IMG/VR virus record: IMGVR_UViG_3300020213_000005
Location: 1-43,262 of that record
Strand: one strand, 5' to 3'
Length of the DNA stretch: 43,262 nt
Source: a virus
The translations under genes and the position numbers were made by a program. Under the pieces are notes generated by a model that was not told where the DNA came from, searched no databases, and was given only the letters and a program-made list of their open reading frames with translations. This document shows, piece after piece, positions 6,961 through 13,191 of the stretch (position 1 is the stretch's first letter; the number at the start of each line of letters is the position of its first letter).

Positions 6961-7440
6961 ATGAAAATCAAAGTAAATAGTGATATTATTAAATCATTAC
7001 TTCCTTGCGAAGATAGACTGGTTAATTATCTTAAACATTACAATGAGTTAAACTTTGATATTCTAGAATTCCTGGCTCTGGACAAAATAACCACTGAAGA
7101 TAAAGTTTGGGTCGCGCTTAAGCTTATGCCTAAAGAATTAGTTGCAGCTTTTGCCCTTGAATGCTCCTCTAGAGCTTCTGCTTATGCGGCTAAGGCTTAT
7201 ACTGCTCTCTCTGTTTCTGATAAAGCTTCTTATGCTGCTAAGGGTGCTCTCTCAGCCGCTTATGATGCTCCTCTCACTGCTTCTTATTATGCAGCTGTCG
7301 CTGCTTCTTATGCTGCTTCTTATGCTGCTGACGCTGCTTATCTCGCTGCTTCTTATGCTACTAACGCTGATCGCGCTTATGCTGAAGAACGAGAATTGCA
7401 ATTGAAGTCTATTGCTCAATTAATTGAAGAAAGTAAATAG
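6961..7440 (+). CDS. Alanine-rich repeat paralogue E (full form)
   Basis: 159 aa; ATG at 6961 after AGAGGTGAATGT, not the upstream in-frame start that would read through the promoter. It has the N-terminal domain of C/D, the LMPKELVAAFALECSSR block of copy B, an Ala/Tyr/Ser middle and the LQLKSIAQLIEES tail. It therefore combines a C/D head with a B-like centre. Last member of the array. Confidence 0.75.
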   Translation: MKIKVNSDIIKSLLPCEDRLVNYLKHYNELNFDILEFLALDKITTEDKVWVALKLMPKELVAAFALECSSRASAYAAKAYTALSVSDKASYAAKGALSAAYDAPLTASYYAAVAASYAASYAADAAYLAASYATNADRAYAEERELQLKSIAQLIEESK

Positions 7441-7444
7441 CTAC

Positions 7445-7475
7445 TTGACATTATCAATAGTATCTGAGATACTAT
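7445..7475 (+). promoter_or_regulatory. Promoter/operator cassette, copy 4
   Basis: TTGACA-N17-GATACT with the same 19-base inverted repeat at 7457-7475 and AGAGGTG. Here it drives a different gene, a small membrane protein, showing that the cassette rather than the coding sequence is the mobile or duplicated unit. Confidence 0.7.
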
Positions 7476-7494
7476 ATATAAGAGGTGAATGTAT

Positions 7495-7635
7495 ATGATT
7501 ATCTTGATTTTAATAGCATTAGCAATATTGTTCTTTTACGGACCGGTAGCTTTAATAAAAGCAATCATACTGGTATTTGCGGTAATAGGTTTTTTCTACT
7601 CATTGGGGGTGATTTATGAAAACAAACAACGATAA
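7495..7635 (+). CDS. Small hydrophobic membrane protein
   Basis: 46 aa. ATG at 7495 is 7 bases after AGAGGTG; an in-frame ATG at 7489 is too close to the ribosome site. The sequence is almost wholly hydrophobic with two probable membrane helices (residues 2-15 and 23-40) separated by YGPVALIK, and a short charged end YENKQR. It overlaps the next gene by 20 bases. Two-helix phage proteins of this size include holins, antiholins and exclusion proteins; nothing here decides between them. Confidence 0.6.
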   Translation: MIILILIALAILFFYGPVALIKAIILVFAVIGFFYSLGVIYENKQR

Positions 7636-7843
7636 AACAATCATGGTTTTAATACCAAAACGTGACATGTTTAGTCAATTGAAACTAGTGATGCCTGAAG
7701 AGATCGAAAAGGCTGAAGCTCTCGATCTCTGGTTTATTGATGCTAAGCACAGACTAGCTCAATGCAAGCTCGGCATTGCTAACCTAGAGCGTCTTAACAA
7801 CGAATTTTATAATAATTTAGAAAAGCTTTTTGAGGAGAAATAA
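7616..7843 (+). CDS. Hypothetical helical protein
   Basis: 75 aa, unknown. GGGGGTG lies upstream of the ATG at 7616. Mostly helical by composition, with a charged C-terminal half (LERLNNEFYNNLEKLFEEK) that could form a coiled coil. Its last codons carry the GAGGAG ribosome site of the next gene. Confidence 0.65.
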   Translation: MKTNNDKTIMVLIPKRDMFSQLKLVMPEEIEKAEALDLWFIDAKHRLAQCKLGIANLERLNNEFYNNLEKLFEEK

Positions 7844-7844
7844 C

Positions 7845-8015
7845 ATGAATATCACGACAATAACTGAAGATATGGAATTTGTTATTTACGTAGAGCGAAT
7901 TAAAGCTCTCATTCAATCTACTCAGGATGAGCCAAGTTTGAGAGTGATCTCAAATAAATTTAACTGGGTAGATGATGCATGTAAAACTAGAGAGCTGAAG
8001 ATAAGGGAGAAATAA
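7845..8015 (+). CDS. Small hypothetical protein
   Basis: 56 aa; ATG at 7845 after GAGGAGAAATAAC, preferred over a further-upstream non-ATG start. Acidic and helical, no motif recognised. Its terminal codons provide the AGGGAG site of the gene at 8017. Confidence 0.65.
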   Translation: MNITTITEDMEFVIYVERIKALIQSTQDEPSLRVISNKFNWVDDACKTRELKIREK

Positions 8016-8016
8016 C

Positions 8017-8331
8017 ATGAAACTTTTACTATTATTAGCTATGATTAGCGTTCCAACCCTAACATCTGCTTTTACATCTGATGATTTACTTCATCCCGTT
8101 GCTCACGGTGCTGGAAGTTATCTACTCACCCATGCTGGTCAAGTGGTGTGTAAAAAGATTACAGGTCTCAATAAGACTACATGCTCGATCATTAGTGGTG
8201 TTGTCACTATGGCTATTGGTGTGGCAGTAGAGGCTACACAAGAACAAGCTAAGGGTAACTACAAGAAGGGCCTAGCTTATGATATCAGCGGTGTGATTCT
8301 GGCCGTTGGTGTGATTCACTTAGATTTCTAA
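8017..8331 (+). CDS. Exported or membrane protein, possibly VanZ/YfiM-like
   Basis: 104 aa with a clear signal peptide (KLLLLLAMISVPTLTSAF, probable cleavage after residue 18). The mature part has an HPVAHGAGSYLLTH segment, a glycine-rich hydrophobic stretch GVVTMAIGVAVEATQEQ and a C-terminal YDISGVILAVGV. The order His-gly, E-x-x-Q, then Asp before a final hydrophobic segment recalls VanZ/DUF2279 (YfiM-type) proteins, though the match is loose. A phage envelope protein of this sort could alter the infected cell surface; that is speculation. A terminator follows. Confidence 0.6.
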   Translation: MKLLLLLAMISVPTLTSAFTSDDLLHPVAHGAGSYLLTHAGQVVCKKITGLNKTTCSIISGVVTMAIGVAVEATQEQAKGNYKKGLAYDISGVILAVGVIHLDF

Positions 8332-8360
8332 TAACAATTACATGTTAGTTTTTGTTACAG

Positions 8361-8384
8361 GGCCGCTCACAAAGCGGCCTTTTT
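8361..8384 (+). terminator. Intrinsic terminator
   Basis: GGCCGCT-CACAA-AGCGGCC followed by TTTTT: a perfect 7-bp GC-rich stem with T-run, 30 bases after the gene at 8017-8331. It closes the first plus-strand transcription block. Confidence 0.85.
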
Positions 8385-8386
8385 AC

Positions 8387-8415
8387 TTGATATGCTTAAG
8401 GTTTCAAGCAATAAT
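8387..8415 (+). promoter_or_regulatory. Sigma-70 promoter
   Basis: TTGATA, 17-base spacer, AATAAT (5/6 match at -10), immediately after the terminator. It would drive the lipoprotein, OrfA-like and following gene. Confidence 0.55.
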
Positions 8416-8460
8416 AACGTTGTAATTACATTCGTCGAAGATCTTTGATATGTTGATTAT

Positions 8461-8586
8461 ATGATTACTAGATTAACAATATTAACTCTCTTATTGACAG
8501 GATGTGGTGATTCAGATATTAACTGCACATTGATTGTGAATAAGAATAACGAAAAATGTGTTACTTATAAAGGAGATTTAGAATGA
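8461..8586 (+). CDS. Small lipoprotein
   Basis: 41 aa. Signal peptide ending in lipobox LLTGC, so Cys15 should be lipidated after cleavage; the mature part is only 27 residues with two further cysteines (NCTLIV, KCVTY) that could form a disulfide. The stop overlaps the next start (ATGA). Ribosome site before the ATG is weak. Phage-encoded small lipoproteins commonly act in superinfection exclusion, which is a possibility only. Confidence 0.6.
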   Translation: MITRLTILTLLLTGCGDSDINCTLIVNKNNEKCVTYKGDLE

Positions 8587-8858
8587 AACGAGAACGACGG
8601 ACTTTTACAAAACAATTTAAACAAGAAACTATTAAAACCATCCAGGATAAGCATAAGACTATGAACCAGGTATCTAGAGAGCAAAACATATCACTCCCAT
8701 TACTTAAGCGATGGTTGAACGATGAGATAGCCTCCAATCGCTACTTAGATTATATGGGAGCTAGCTCTTCACCTATTGAGCGAAGAAAGGATTATAAACA
8801 AATGCAGGAGCTCAAGCTCAGACTTGCTGAAATTATGTTCGAAATAGAGAGGATTTAA
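8583..8858 (+). CDS. IS3/IS911 OrfA-like helix-turn-helix protein
   Basis: 91 aa. N-terminal RRTFTKQFKQETIKTI, then a helix-turn-helix (NQVSREQNISLPLLKRWL) and a C-terminal heptad-like ELKLRLAEIMFEIERI, in the order of HTH_Tnp_1 transposase OrfA proteins. No OrfB, DDE domain or terminal inverted repeats are nearby, so it is not a complete insertion sequence. It is probably a domesticated DNA-binding protein, possibly an early regulator. AAAGGAG precedes the ATG, which overlaps the upstream lipoprotein gene. Confidence 0.75.
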   Translation: MKRERRTFTKQFKQETIKTIQDKHKTMNQVSREQNISLPLLKRWLNDEIASNRYLDYMGASSSPIERRKDYKQMQELKLRLAEIMFEIERI

Positions 8859-8860
8859 CT

Positions 8861-9067
8861 ATGCTTGTATATATAACATTCAAGGATAAATGGATAATGC
8901 CGGTTTATTTAGACCAAGATAACGAGAAACTGATTACTTATCTCCACTCAAGATTTAAGGATATTGATTCAATTAACTTCTATCATCTAGATCAGCATGA
9001 CTTCACTCATTTAGCGAACATGTTTCTTTCGTATAATACAAGAGAGCGGCAGATTGCCCCGGATTAG
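8861..9067 (+). CDS. Small hypothetical protein
   Basis: 68 aa, beginning 2 bases after the OrfA-like gene with AGAGAGGA upstream. Beta-strand start (MLVYITFKDKWIMPVYL) then charged helices; no motif recognised. Its last 65 bases overlap, tail to tail, the end of the primase-helicase gene on the other strand. Confidence 0.6.
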   Translation: MLVYITFKDKWIMPVYLDQDNEKLITYLHSRFKDIDSINFYHLDQHDFTHLANMFLSYNTRERQIAPD

Positions 9068-10595
9068 CTCCAGGGTATCGAGCCGCCTCAAGTTTAACAC
9101 GAAGTTCATTTTCGTTATCTTTAGAGCGCTCTAGAATAAAGAAGTTATCAGCATTCATACCCCAAGCAAGTCCTCCGTACGAGGTCTGAATAGATAACCC
9201 ATCTTTTGTTTTAGGTGCTTGGACAACAACGGGGATATGAAGATTAAGAGTATTAGTTAACTTCTTGATATTCTTAGCTAATACTTGGTTCTCTTCAGCA
9301 TCTGTCATCTTTTCTGTCATGAATCCTGCGTGATCTAAGATTAGGTACTCAATACCGTGAGCTCTCTTCATTTCGGTTGCCCACTCCTCAATTTCATGCC
9401 ACGGGGTATAACCGAATCTTCGTAGTATAAAAATATTGTCAAGATAAGGGGATTCTTCGTGAATCCCTCTCACTAAGTCATTGAGATCATTAGCATCTTC
9501 CACTGATCTTATATTAATCTGTCCGGCTATGCTTAATAGGGATGGGAAGATTGATGTGGCAGGATCAGCTTCAAAACTAGCCAGCGCAATCTTCTTGCCG
9601 CTCTTCGCCAAATTGTGTATAAGGTTTTGGATGAACGAGGTTTTACCTGTTTTGGCAAAAGCGTTGATAACTGACATTTCGTTGGGTCTGAGACCTCCAC
9701 CGAGAAGATGATCAACGGAGAGCCATCCCGTGGAATCCCCAACAAGGTTTCGCTGGTCGGAGAGGAAAGAGACCATGTCTCCAATAACTCCTGATAATGT
9801 CTTTGTATCCTTTTCAAGCTCCGTTCGTGTTTGTACTCTAATAAACTCACGACATTCTTCATAACCTCTCCTTGTCAGTAAATCGTTCAGATCCTTTATA
9901 TCATCATGAGGCAGGCTTATAATAACAGCTTTTAAGGGGCCTAATAGCTCCGCTATTGAATTCTTTAACTCTTCGCCACCTAAGTCCTTATCCGGTATCA
10001 CAAAGACGTTCTTAAAGGCTTTTACGTGTTTTGATGCTGATAGTGATAGTCGGTTGGTTTGTGTGGCTAGTATAGTACCCCTAAAACCGGCTACCGCGCC
10101 GGTCAAGGCATCAATCTCACCCTCGACGATAAGAAGTTTGTCGTCGTCCCCTTTGATCCAGAACCCTTCGTTGACAGATCCAGGCTCACTAAGATAGCGG
10201 GGTGACTCACTACCAGTCCTCCGGTACTTAATTCCTACGACTTCTTGGTTAAAATTGGCGGTAACGATGGCAATAGCTTGGTGCTCTGGACTATAGGCAA
10301 TGGGAAGATCAGCGGCCCCGTTAAGACGAGCATCTAAGAAATCCTTTAGTTGAGGACTGTCAGACTTAAGTTTAGATAGGGAGGATTGGTTGAATTCCTT
10401 CTTAGCAATCTCGTCAATCACTTCTAACTCCTCTAAAAACCGTTCTGACAGATCCTTCCCGCTGATTTGACAGTGGTGACAGAAGTAGAGACCGGTCTCG
10501 CTGTTGATGTAGAACTTGCCGTCGGTCCTCCCGTTCTGGGTTAAACTACCGCAGAAGGGACATAGAGCCCGTAACTCCGTTGCCCTTGCGCTCAC
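9003..10595 (-). CDS. T7 gp4-type primase-helicase
   Basis: 530 aa replicative primase-helicase. A Cys4 zinc ribbon (C12, C15, C39, C42) recognises primase sites; a TOPRIM domain follows (VEGEID 157-162, IPDKD 200-204); then a DnaB-like RecA-fold helicase with Walker A AFAKTGKTS (312-320) and Walker B YLILDHAG (D421). It uses GTG as start: a stop codon lies immediately upstream, and the GTG overlaps the stop of the small gene at 10592-10750, implying coupling. It is the only replication gene on the minus strand. Walker and zinc motifs all look intact, so it should prime and unwind. Confidence 0.93.
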   Translation of the reverse strand: MSARATELRALCPFCGSLTQNGRTDGKFYINSETGLYFCHHCQISGKDLSERFLEELEVIDEIAKKEFNQSSLSKLKSDSPQLKDFLDARLNGAADLPIAYSPEHQAIAIVTANFNQEVVGIKYRRTGSESPRYLSEPGSVNEGFWIKGDDDKLLIVEGEIDALTGAVAGFRGTILATQTNRLSLSASKHVKAFKNVFVIPDKDLGGEELKNSIAELLGPLKAVIISLPHDDIKDLNDLLTRRGYEECREFIRVQTRTELEKDTKTLSGVIGDMVSFLSDQRNLVGDSTGWLSVDHLLGGGLRPNEMSVINAFAKTGKTSFIQNLIHNLAKSGKKIALASFEADPATSIFPSLLSIAGQINIRSVEDANDLNDLVRGIHEESPYLDNIFILRRFGYTPWHEIEEWATEMKRAHGIEYLILDHAGFMTEKMTDAEENQVLAKNIKKLTNTLNLHIPVVVQAPKTKDGLSIQTSYGGLAWGMNADNFFILERSKDNENELRVKLEAARYPGANPGQSAALLYYTKETCSLNE

Positions 10596-10750
10596 TTAGC
10601 GTAGCCTTGTAGTTTGATGGAACATCTCCAGCCGCATACTTGAAGAGAGGGCCATGGACGGCCCCTCTTAAGCCGTTCTACTAGAGGTTTGATTTGAAGA
10701 GCAGCTCTTCGGTTGCGTAGTTTTCGCTGGCAGCAATTGCATTTAGTCAT
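10592..10750 (-). CDS. Small zinc-type protein coupled to primase-helicase
   Basis: 52 aa, very basic. Cysteine clusters CNCC (4-7) and CGWRC (39-43) suggest zinc binding. Its TGA overlaps the GTG start of the primase-helicase (GTGA), the classic arrangement for translational coupling. The ribosome site is poor: AGG lies right against the ATG. A good -35 (TTGACA at 10787-10782) lies upstream on this strand. Function unknown. Confidence 0.5.
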   Translation of the reverse strand: MTKCNCCQRKLRNRRAALQIKPLVERLKRGRPWPSLQVCGWRCSIKLQGYAK

Positions 10751-10757
10751 CCTATCA

Positions 10758-10787
10758 AGGCTATCAGGTCTTTGAGTTAGCTGTCAA
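10758..10787 (-). promoter_or_regulatory. Leftward promoter for primase-helicase
   Basis: On the minus strand TTGACA (10787-10782), 15 bases, then TGATAGCCT. The same TTGACAG...TGATA layout occurs rightward at 11274 and 12095, suggesting three co-regulated promoters around the replication genes. Confidence 0.45.
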
Positions 10788-10803
10788 TGGGTGGTTAGAG
10801 GAG

Positions 10804-10831
10804 GGGAGATCACCCTGTTGGGGTGACTCCC
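10804..10831. other. Hairpin with one-base bulge
   Basis: GGGAGATCACCC and GGGTGACTCCC pair over 11 bp with a single bulged A and a 5-base loop. No T-run follows in either direction, so a terminator is unlikely. Confidence 0.5.
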
Positions 10832-10833
10832 TC

Positions 10834-10889
10834 GTTTAGAGGTTTAGAGAGGTTTAGCTCCCTCTTTAGAGGTTTAGAGAGCTGTTTAG
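10834..10889. repeat. Iteron-like TTTAGAG direct repeats
   Basis: The 17-base unit TTTAGAGGTTTAGAGAG occurs at 10835 and 10865 (30-base period, with CTCCCTC before each), and TTTAG occurs six times in 55 bases. Each unit itself is two tandem TTTAGAG steps 8 bases apart. The spacing resembles initiator iterons, but no initiator protein gene was recognised. Confidence 0.6.
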
Positions 10890-10985
10890 ATTTTTAGGCA
10901 CGAGGAAGCTCTGTTGAATCATCCGATTAAACCGCGACCTCTTATGCTAGATTAGATAGCTTTGTCTAGAGTACTTGACTGCATT

Positions 10986-11033
10986 CCCCTCCATCCGTTA
11001 AGGGGCAGCGGCCGGGTCCAATAAGACCCGGCC
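10986..11033. other. Tandem strong hairpins
   Basis: CCCCT/AGGGG (10986-10990 with 11001-11005) is followed by a perfect 9-bp stem GGCCGGGTC/GACCCGGCC (11010-11018 with 11025-11033, loop CAATAA). The GC-rich stem stands out against the AT-rich surroundings and has no T-run on either side. Confidence 0.55.
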
Positions 11034-11072
11034 TGATGATTCATCCGCAAAGGTACTTACAACCAAACGGCA

Positions 11073-11087
11073 GGAGTTACTAACTCC
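11073..11087. other. Perfect 7-bp inverted repeat
   Basis: GGAGTTA-C-TAACTCC. A one-base centre is too tight for an RNA hairpin, so this fits better as a protein-binding palindrome. Confidence 0.4.
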
Positions 11088-11273
11088 CTAGCAATCTTGA
11101 ATCTCTAAACTTATGTTCTATCTTGGACTATACGCTAGGCTGAAAGCTTCCGTGAAAGTTTCCAATCAGTCTAATCAACTCGTCCATGCCTATAACCGCT
11201 GTTTTTGATTAACGTGATAACTGCTCTCGCGGCATAAAATCACCTAACACCTTAATCATATCACAAAACCTCT

Positions 11274-11305
11274 TGACAGGCAAACGAAAATCATGATAAG
11301 GTTAA
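11274..11305 (+). promoter_or_regulatory. Rightward promoter of replication block
   Basis: TTGACA at 11274-11279, 15 bases, then TGATAAGGTTAA. The same downstream motif TGATAAGGTTAA recurs after the TTGACA at 12095. If the -10 is around TAAGGT, transcription would start after 11305, which favours the gene start at 11323 over 11293. Confidence 0.45.
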
Positions 11306-11322
11306 AGAACACATACTGTCAC

Positions 11323-12003
11323 ATGCCAAAGCGCTACGAAAAACCCTTCTCAGACTACGGGCTCGTCTCAATACGGCCGATTGCCGTCGAACAAGACCCC
11401 GCCGGGCTTGGTAAATACAAACGTCTTCGGACCAACCCCATCTACTACGAAAATTCCCTTAAGTACTGCGGCGGCTCTCTTTACCGAGCCGCTCTAGGCT
11501 ACGACATCATATGGAACAAACAAAACGAAGAAGATATGATTTCAGCTCTAGACTTTCTCCTCACATCCTACCGCTTTAAGGAGACCTACTTTACCGAGGA
11601 AATCCGTGCTACGCAGCCGGTTAAGCTCCACGGCGTCAAGTGGAACCGCGGCGTCCCGCCTAAAGATTTCAGTTTCGATATGCAATGGCAGATCACTATT
11701 CACAGTGGGGAGGGCCTCACGGCCCGGATCAACGCCCTTGATAAGCCTCATCGTGTTGATATTGAGCGAGTTAATGGCGAGGTCTTTAGCATATCGCTTA
11801 TCAAGTACCTGCGTTTTCAAGATACACAAATCCTAAGGAGAAAAGATGGCCTCAAACGAAAGACAGAAAAAAATAGATTTCTTAATACGAAAAGATGGGG
11901 CCCTAAATTGGTTGCGGGGTTTAGCAGCAACAAGCCCGCTTCACAAGTGGCTCCTTCAGTGCCTAATCTGCGAGAGGTCGACCGACGGAAAGGCACGCTG
12001 TAA
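11323..12003 (+). CDS. Hypothetical protein with overlong 3' end
   Basis: 226 aa from the ATG at 11323 (MPKRYEKPF); an in-frame ATG at 11293 would add ten residues but lies on the promoter motif. Function unknown. The main part is soluble, mixed alpha/beta, with no motif I recognise. The last 52 residues lie over the next gene, which has a far better ribosome site, and are basic and low in hydrophobics, like an out-of-frame read. The ancestral protein probably ended near 11840 and lost its stop, or the overlap is real. Confidence 0.6.
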   Translation: MPKRYEKPFSDYGLVSIRPIAVEQDPAGLGKYKRLRTNPIYYENSLKYCGGSLYRAALGYDIIWNKQNEEDMISALDFLLTSYRFKETYFTEEIRATQPVKLHGVKWNRGVPPKDFSFDMQWQITIHSGEGLTARINALDKPHRVDIERVNGEVFSISLIKYLRFQDTQILRRKDGLKRKTEKNRFLNTKRWGPKLVAGFSSNKPASQVAPSVPNLREVDRRKGTL

Positions 12004-12082
12004 ACACCATGCCGCAGAATACAACGACGTCTTCTTCAAAGATACCCGTGATTTCCTTGATATTTTCAAGGGACAGATGTAA
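11846..12082 (+). CDS. Small cysteine-containing protein
   Basis: 78 aa. AAGGAG seven to eight bases before the ATG is one of the strongest ribosome sites here. CLIC (39-42) and CKHH (52-55) could bind zinc. The start lies inside the preceding gene in another frame (158-base overlap). Function unknown, at the head of the replication/nuclease block. Confidence 0.65.
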   Translation: MASNERQKKIDFLIRKDGALNWLRGLAATSPLHKWLLQCLICERSTDGKARCKHHAAEYNDVFFKDTRDFLDIFKGQM

Positions 12083-12094
12083 TGCTGATAAGGC

Positions 12095-12123
12095 TTGACA
12101 GCTCTGATAAGAGCTGATAAGGT
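12095..12123 (+). promoter_or_regulatory. Promoter with internal palindrome
   Basis: TTGACA (12095-12100), then TGATAAGGTTAA. The spacer holds the perfect palindrome AGCTCT-GATA-AGAGCT (12100-12115), and GCTGATAAGG is repeated at 12084 and 12113. Layout suggests a regulated promoter for the zinc-finger and nuclease genes. Confidence 0.45.
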
Positions 12124-12130
12124 TAATTAT

Positions 12131-12391
12131 ATGGCTAAAACCCGATGTGATAGTTGTCAGATGGTGAAAACCCCACTTATCTATGTGCGGTTATCGAAGA
12201 AGCTTTGTTCGGGTTGTTGGAAAGCTGAGAAAGCTACTAACAAGTCCCTAATTAGATCGATGATTTATCCGGTCGATAGAGACCCACCGCTTGGATACAA
12301 TTTTATTGTGAACGAATTTTTTACAGACCCATCAAAAGCGCGTAAATACGCGGACTGGGCTTTTATGACGATGAAAGCGACGACAAATTAA
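12131..12391 (+). CDS. Small zinc-ribbon protein
   Basis: 86 aa; ATG at 12131 with AAGG upstream (a TTG at 12095 in frame is the -35 box). CDSC (6-9) and CSGC (26-29) form a four-cysteine zinc site; the C-terminal half is aromatic and basic. Function unknown. It ends 2 bases before the nuclease gene. Confidence 0.65.
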   Translation: MAKTRCDSCQMVKTPLIYVRLSKKLCSGCWKAEKATNKSLIRSMIYPVDRDPPLGYNFIVNEFFTDPSKARKYADWAFMTMKATTN

Positions 12392-12393
12392 TT

Positions 12394-13167
12394 ATGGCTA
12401 ACTATAATTGCTACTTGCTAGACAAAAACGGCGAAGTAACCACTGACCTTAAAAAAGGTGATCTCTACGTTTCAGTATCAACGATTTTAAAAGGGGAAGG
12501 TAAAGATTTCTTGGTGGGCTGGGCTCTGAAAACCTTCGGCCCTCAAGAAGACCCGATGCGCGCCTACAAAAATTATATGGACAGCGTCTCGGATTTAGGA
12601 TCGAGAATTCACGCTTATGTGGAAAAAGACCTGAAAGGAGAAACCATCGATGCAAATTCTATTAGAGAGGACGAGTTACCCGCCATTTCTTCTTTTCACA
12701 CCTGGAAAAATGAACACGATATTAAGCTTATTGCTTCAGAAAGAATCGTATCCAGCCCTAGATACCGTATCGCTGGTACTGTCGATCTTGTTTGTCGTAT
12801 TGACGGCAAGCTTTTTGTGGCCGACTGGAAAACCGGTGGTGTCTACGCTAGCGCTTTTACTCAAATGGCTGCTTATAAAAGTTTCTTGGAAGAAGAACCC
12901 GCTTCACGGCGTATTAAAGGAATTAAAGATGCAGATATTATGGTTTTGCAGTTACCTAGGAACGGCGATCCTCTTAGTATGCATACTATTGATAGCTATC
13001 ACAAAGGACGAGTCAAGATAGAAGACGAACTCGGCGTGTTTCACTCACTGCGCTACATTTGGGCGCAGCGGAATATGAAAGTTAAGAAGTGGGAACCTCT
13101 CATCAAAAATATGCAAGACGTCCTCTCACCTCTTAACGAACGCTTTAAGAAAGCATTCAAACTTTAA
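12394..13167 (+). CDS. PD-(D/E)XK exonuclease, RecB/Cas4-like
   Basis: 257 aa. Motifs in the order of the RecB-type nuclease family: H73 in GSRIHAY, GTVDL (D131), ADWKTGG (D144, K146) and QMAAY (Q157, Y161), with a supporting Glu116. These residues bind the metal and cleave DNA. Many podoviruses carry such an exonuclease near their SSB for recombination, DNA processing or host DNA degradation. Followed 24 bases later by the SSB-like gene. No cysteine cluster, so not a Cas4-type iron-sulfur protein. Confidence 0.85.
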   Translation: MANYNCYLLDKNGEVTTDLKKGDLYVSVSTILKGEGKDFLVGWALKTFGPQEDPMRAYKNYMDSVSDLGSRIHAYVEKDLKGETIDANSIREDELPAISSFHTWKNEHDIKLIASERIVSSPRYRIAGTVDLVCRIDGKLFVADWKTGGVYASAFTQMAAYKSFLEEEPASRRIKGIKDADIMVLQLPRNGDPLSMHTIDSYHKGRVKIEDELGVFHSLRYIWAQRNMKVKKWEPLIKNMQDVLSPLNERFKKAFKL

Positions 13168-13191
13168 CCAAAACAATCGAAGGGAAAAACT

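Larger units (their letters stand above)
10751..11292. other. Gene-free structured segment, candidate replication origin
   Basis: About 540 bases between divergent replication genes with no credible coding frame. It contains direct TTTAGAG repeats, at least four strong inverted repeats (10804-10831, 10986-11005, 11010-11033, 11073-11087) and divergent promoters at both edges. Repeats, hairpins and position beside the primase-helicase make it the best origin candidate; a structured RNA is the main alternative. Confidence 0.4.

Noticed and set aside
5654-7405. Leu-rich and Ser-rich reading frames overlapping the alanine-rich genes
   Set aside because: They are alternative-frame readings of GCT/TAT/TCT codon repeats and have no ribosome sites of their own.
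8583-8858. Complete insertion sequence
   Set aside because: No OrfB/DDE transposase, terminal inverted repeats or target duplication nearby.
9533-9862. 109-aa frame inside the primase-helicase gene
   Set aside because: Same-strand shadow in a different frame across the intact helicase domain, without a ribosome site.
11000-11100. tRNA or tRNA-like gene
   Set aside because: Strong hairpins are present but no cloverleaf, T-loop or CCA-side acceptor pairing could be drawn.
12394-13167. Cas4 of a CRISPR system
   Set aside because: No iron-sulfur cysteines, no cas genes and no array; position beside the SSB-like gene fits a phage recombination nuclease.
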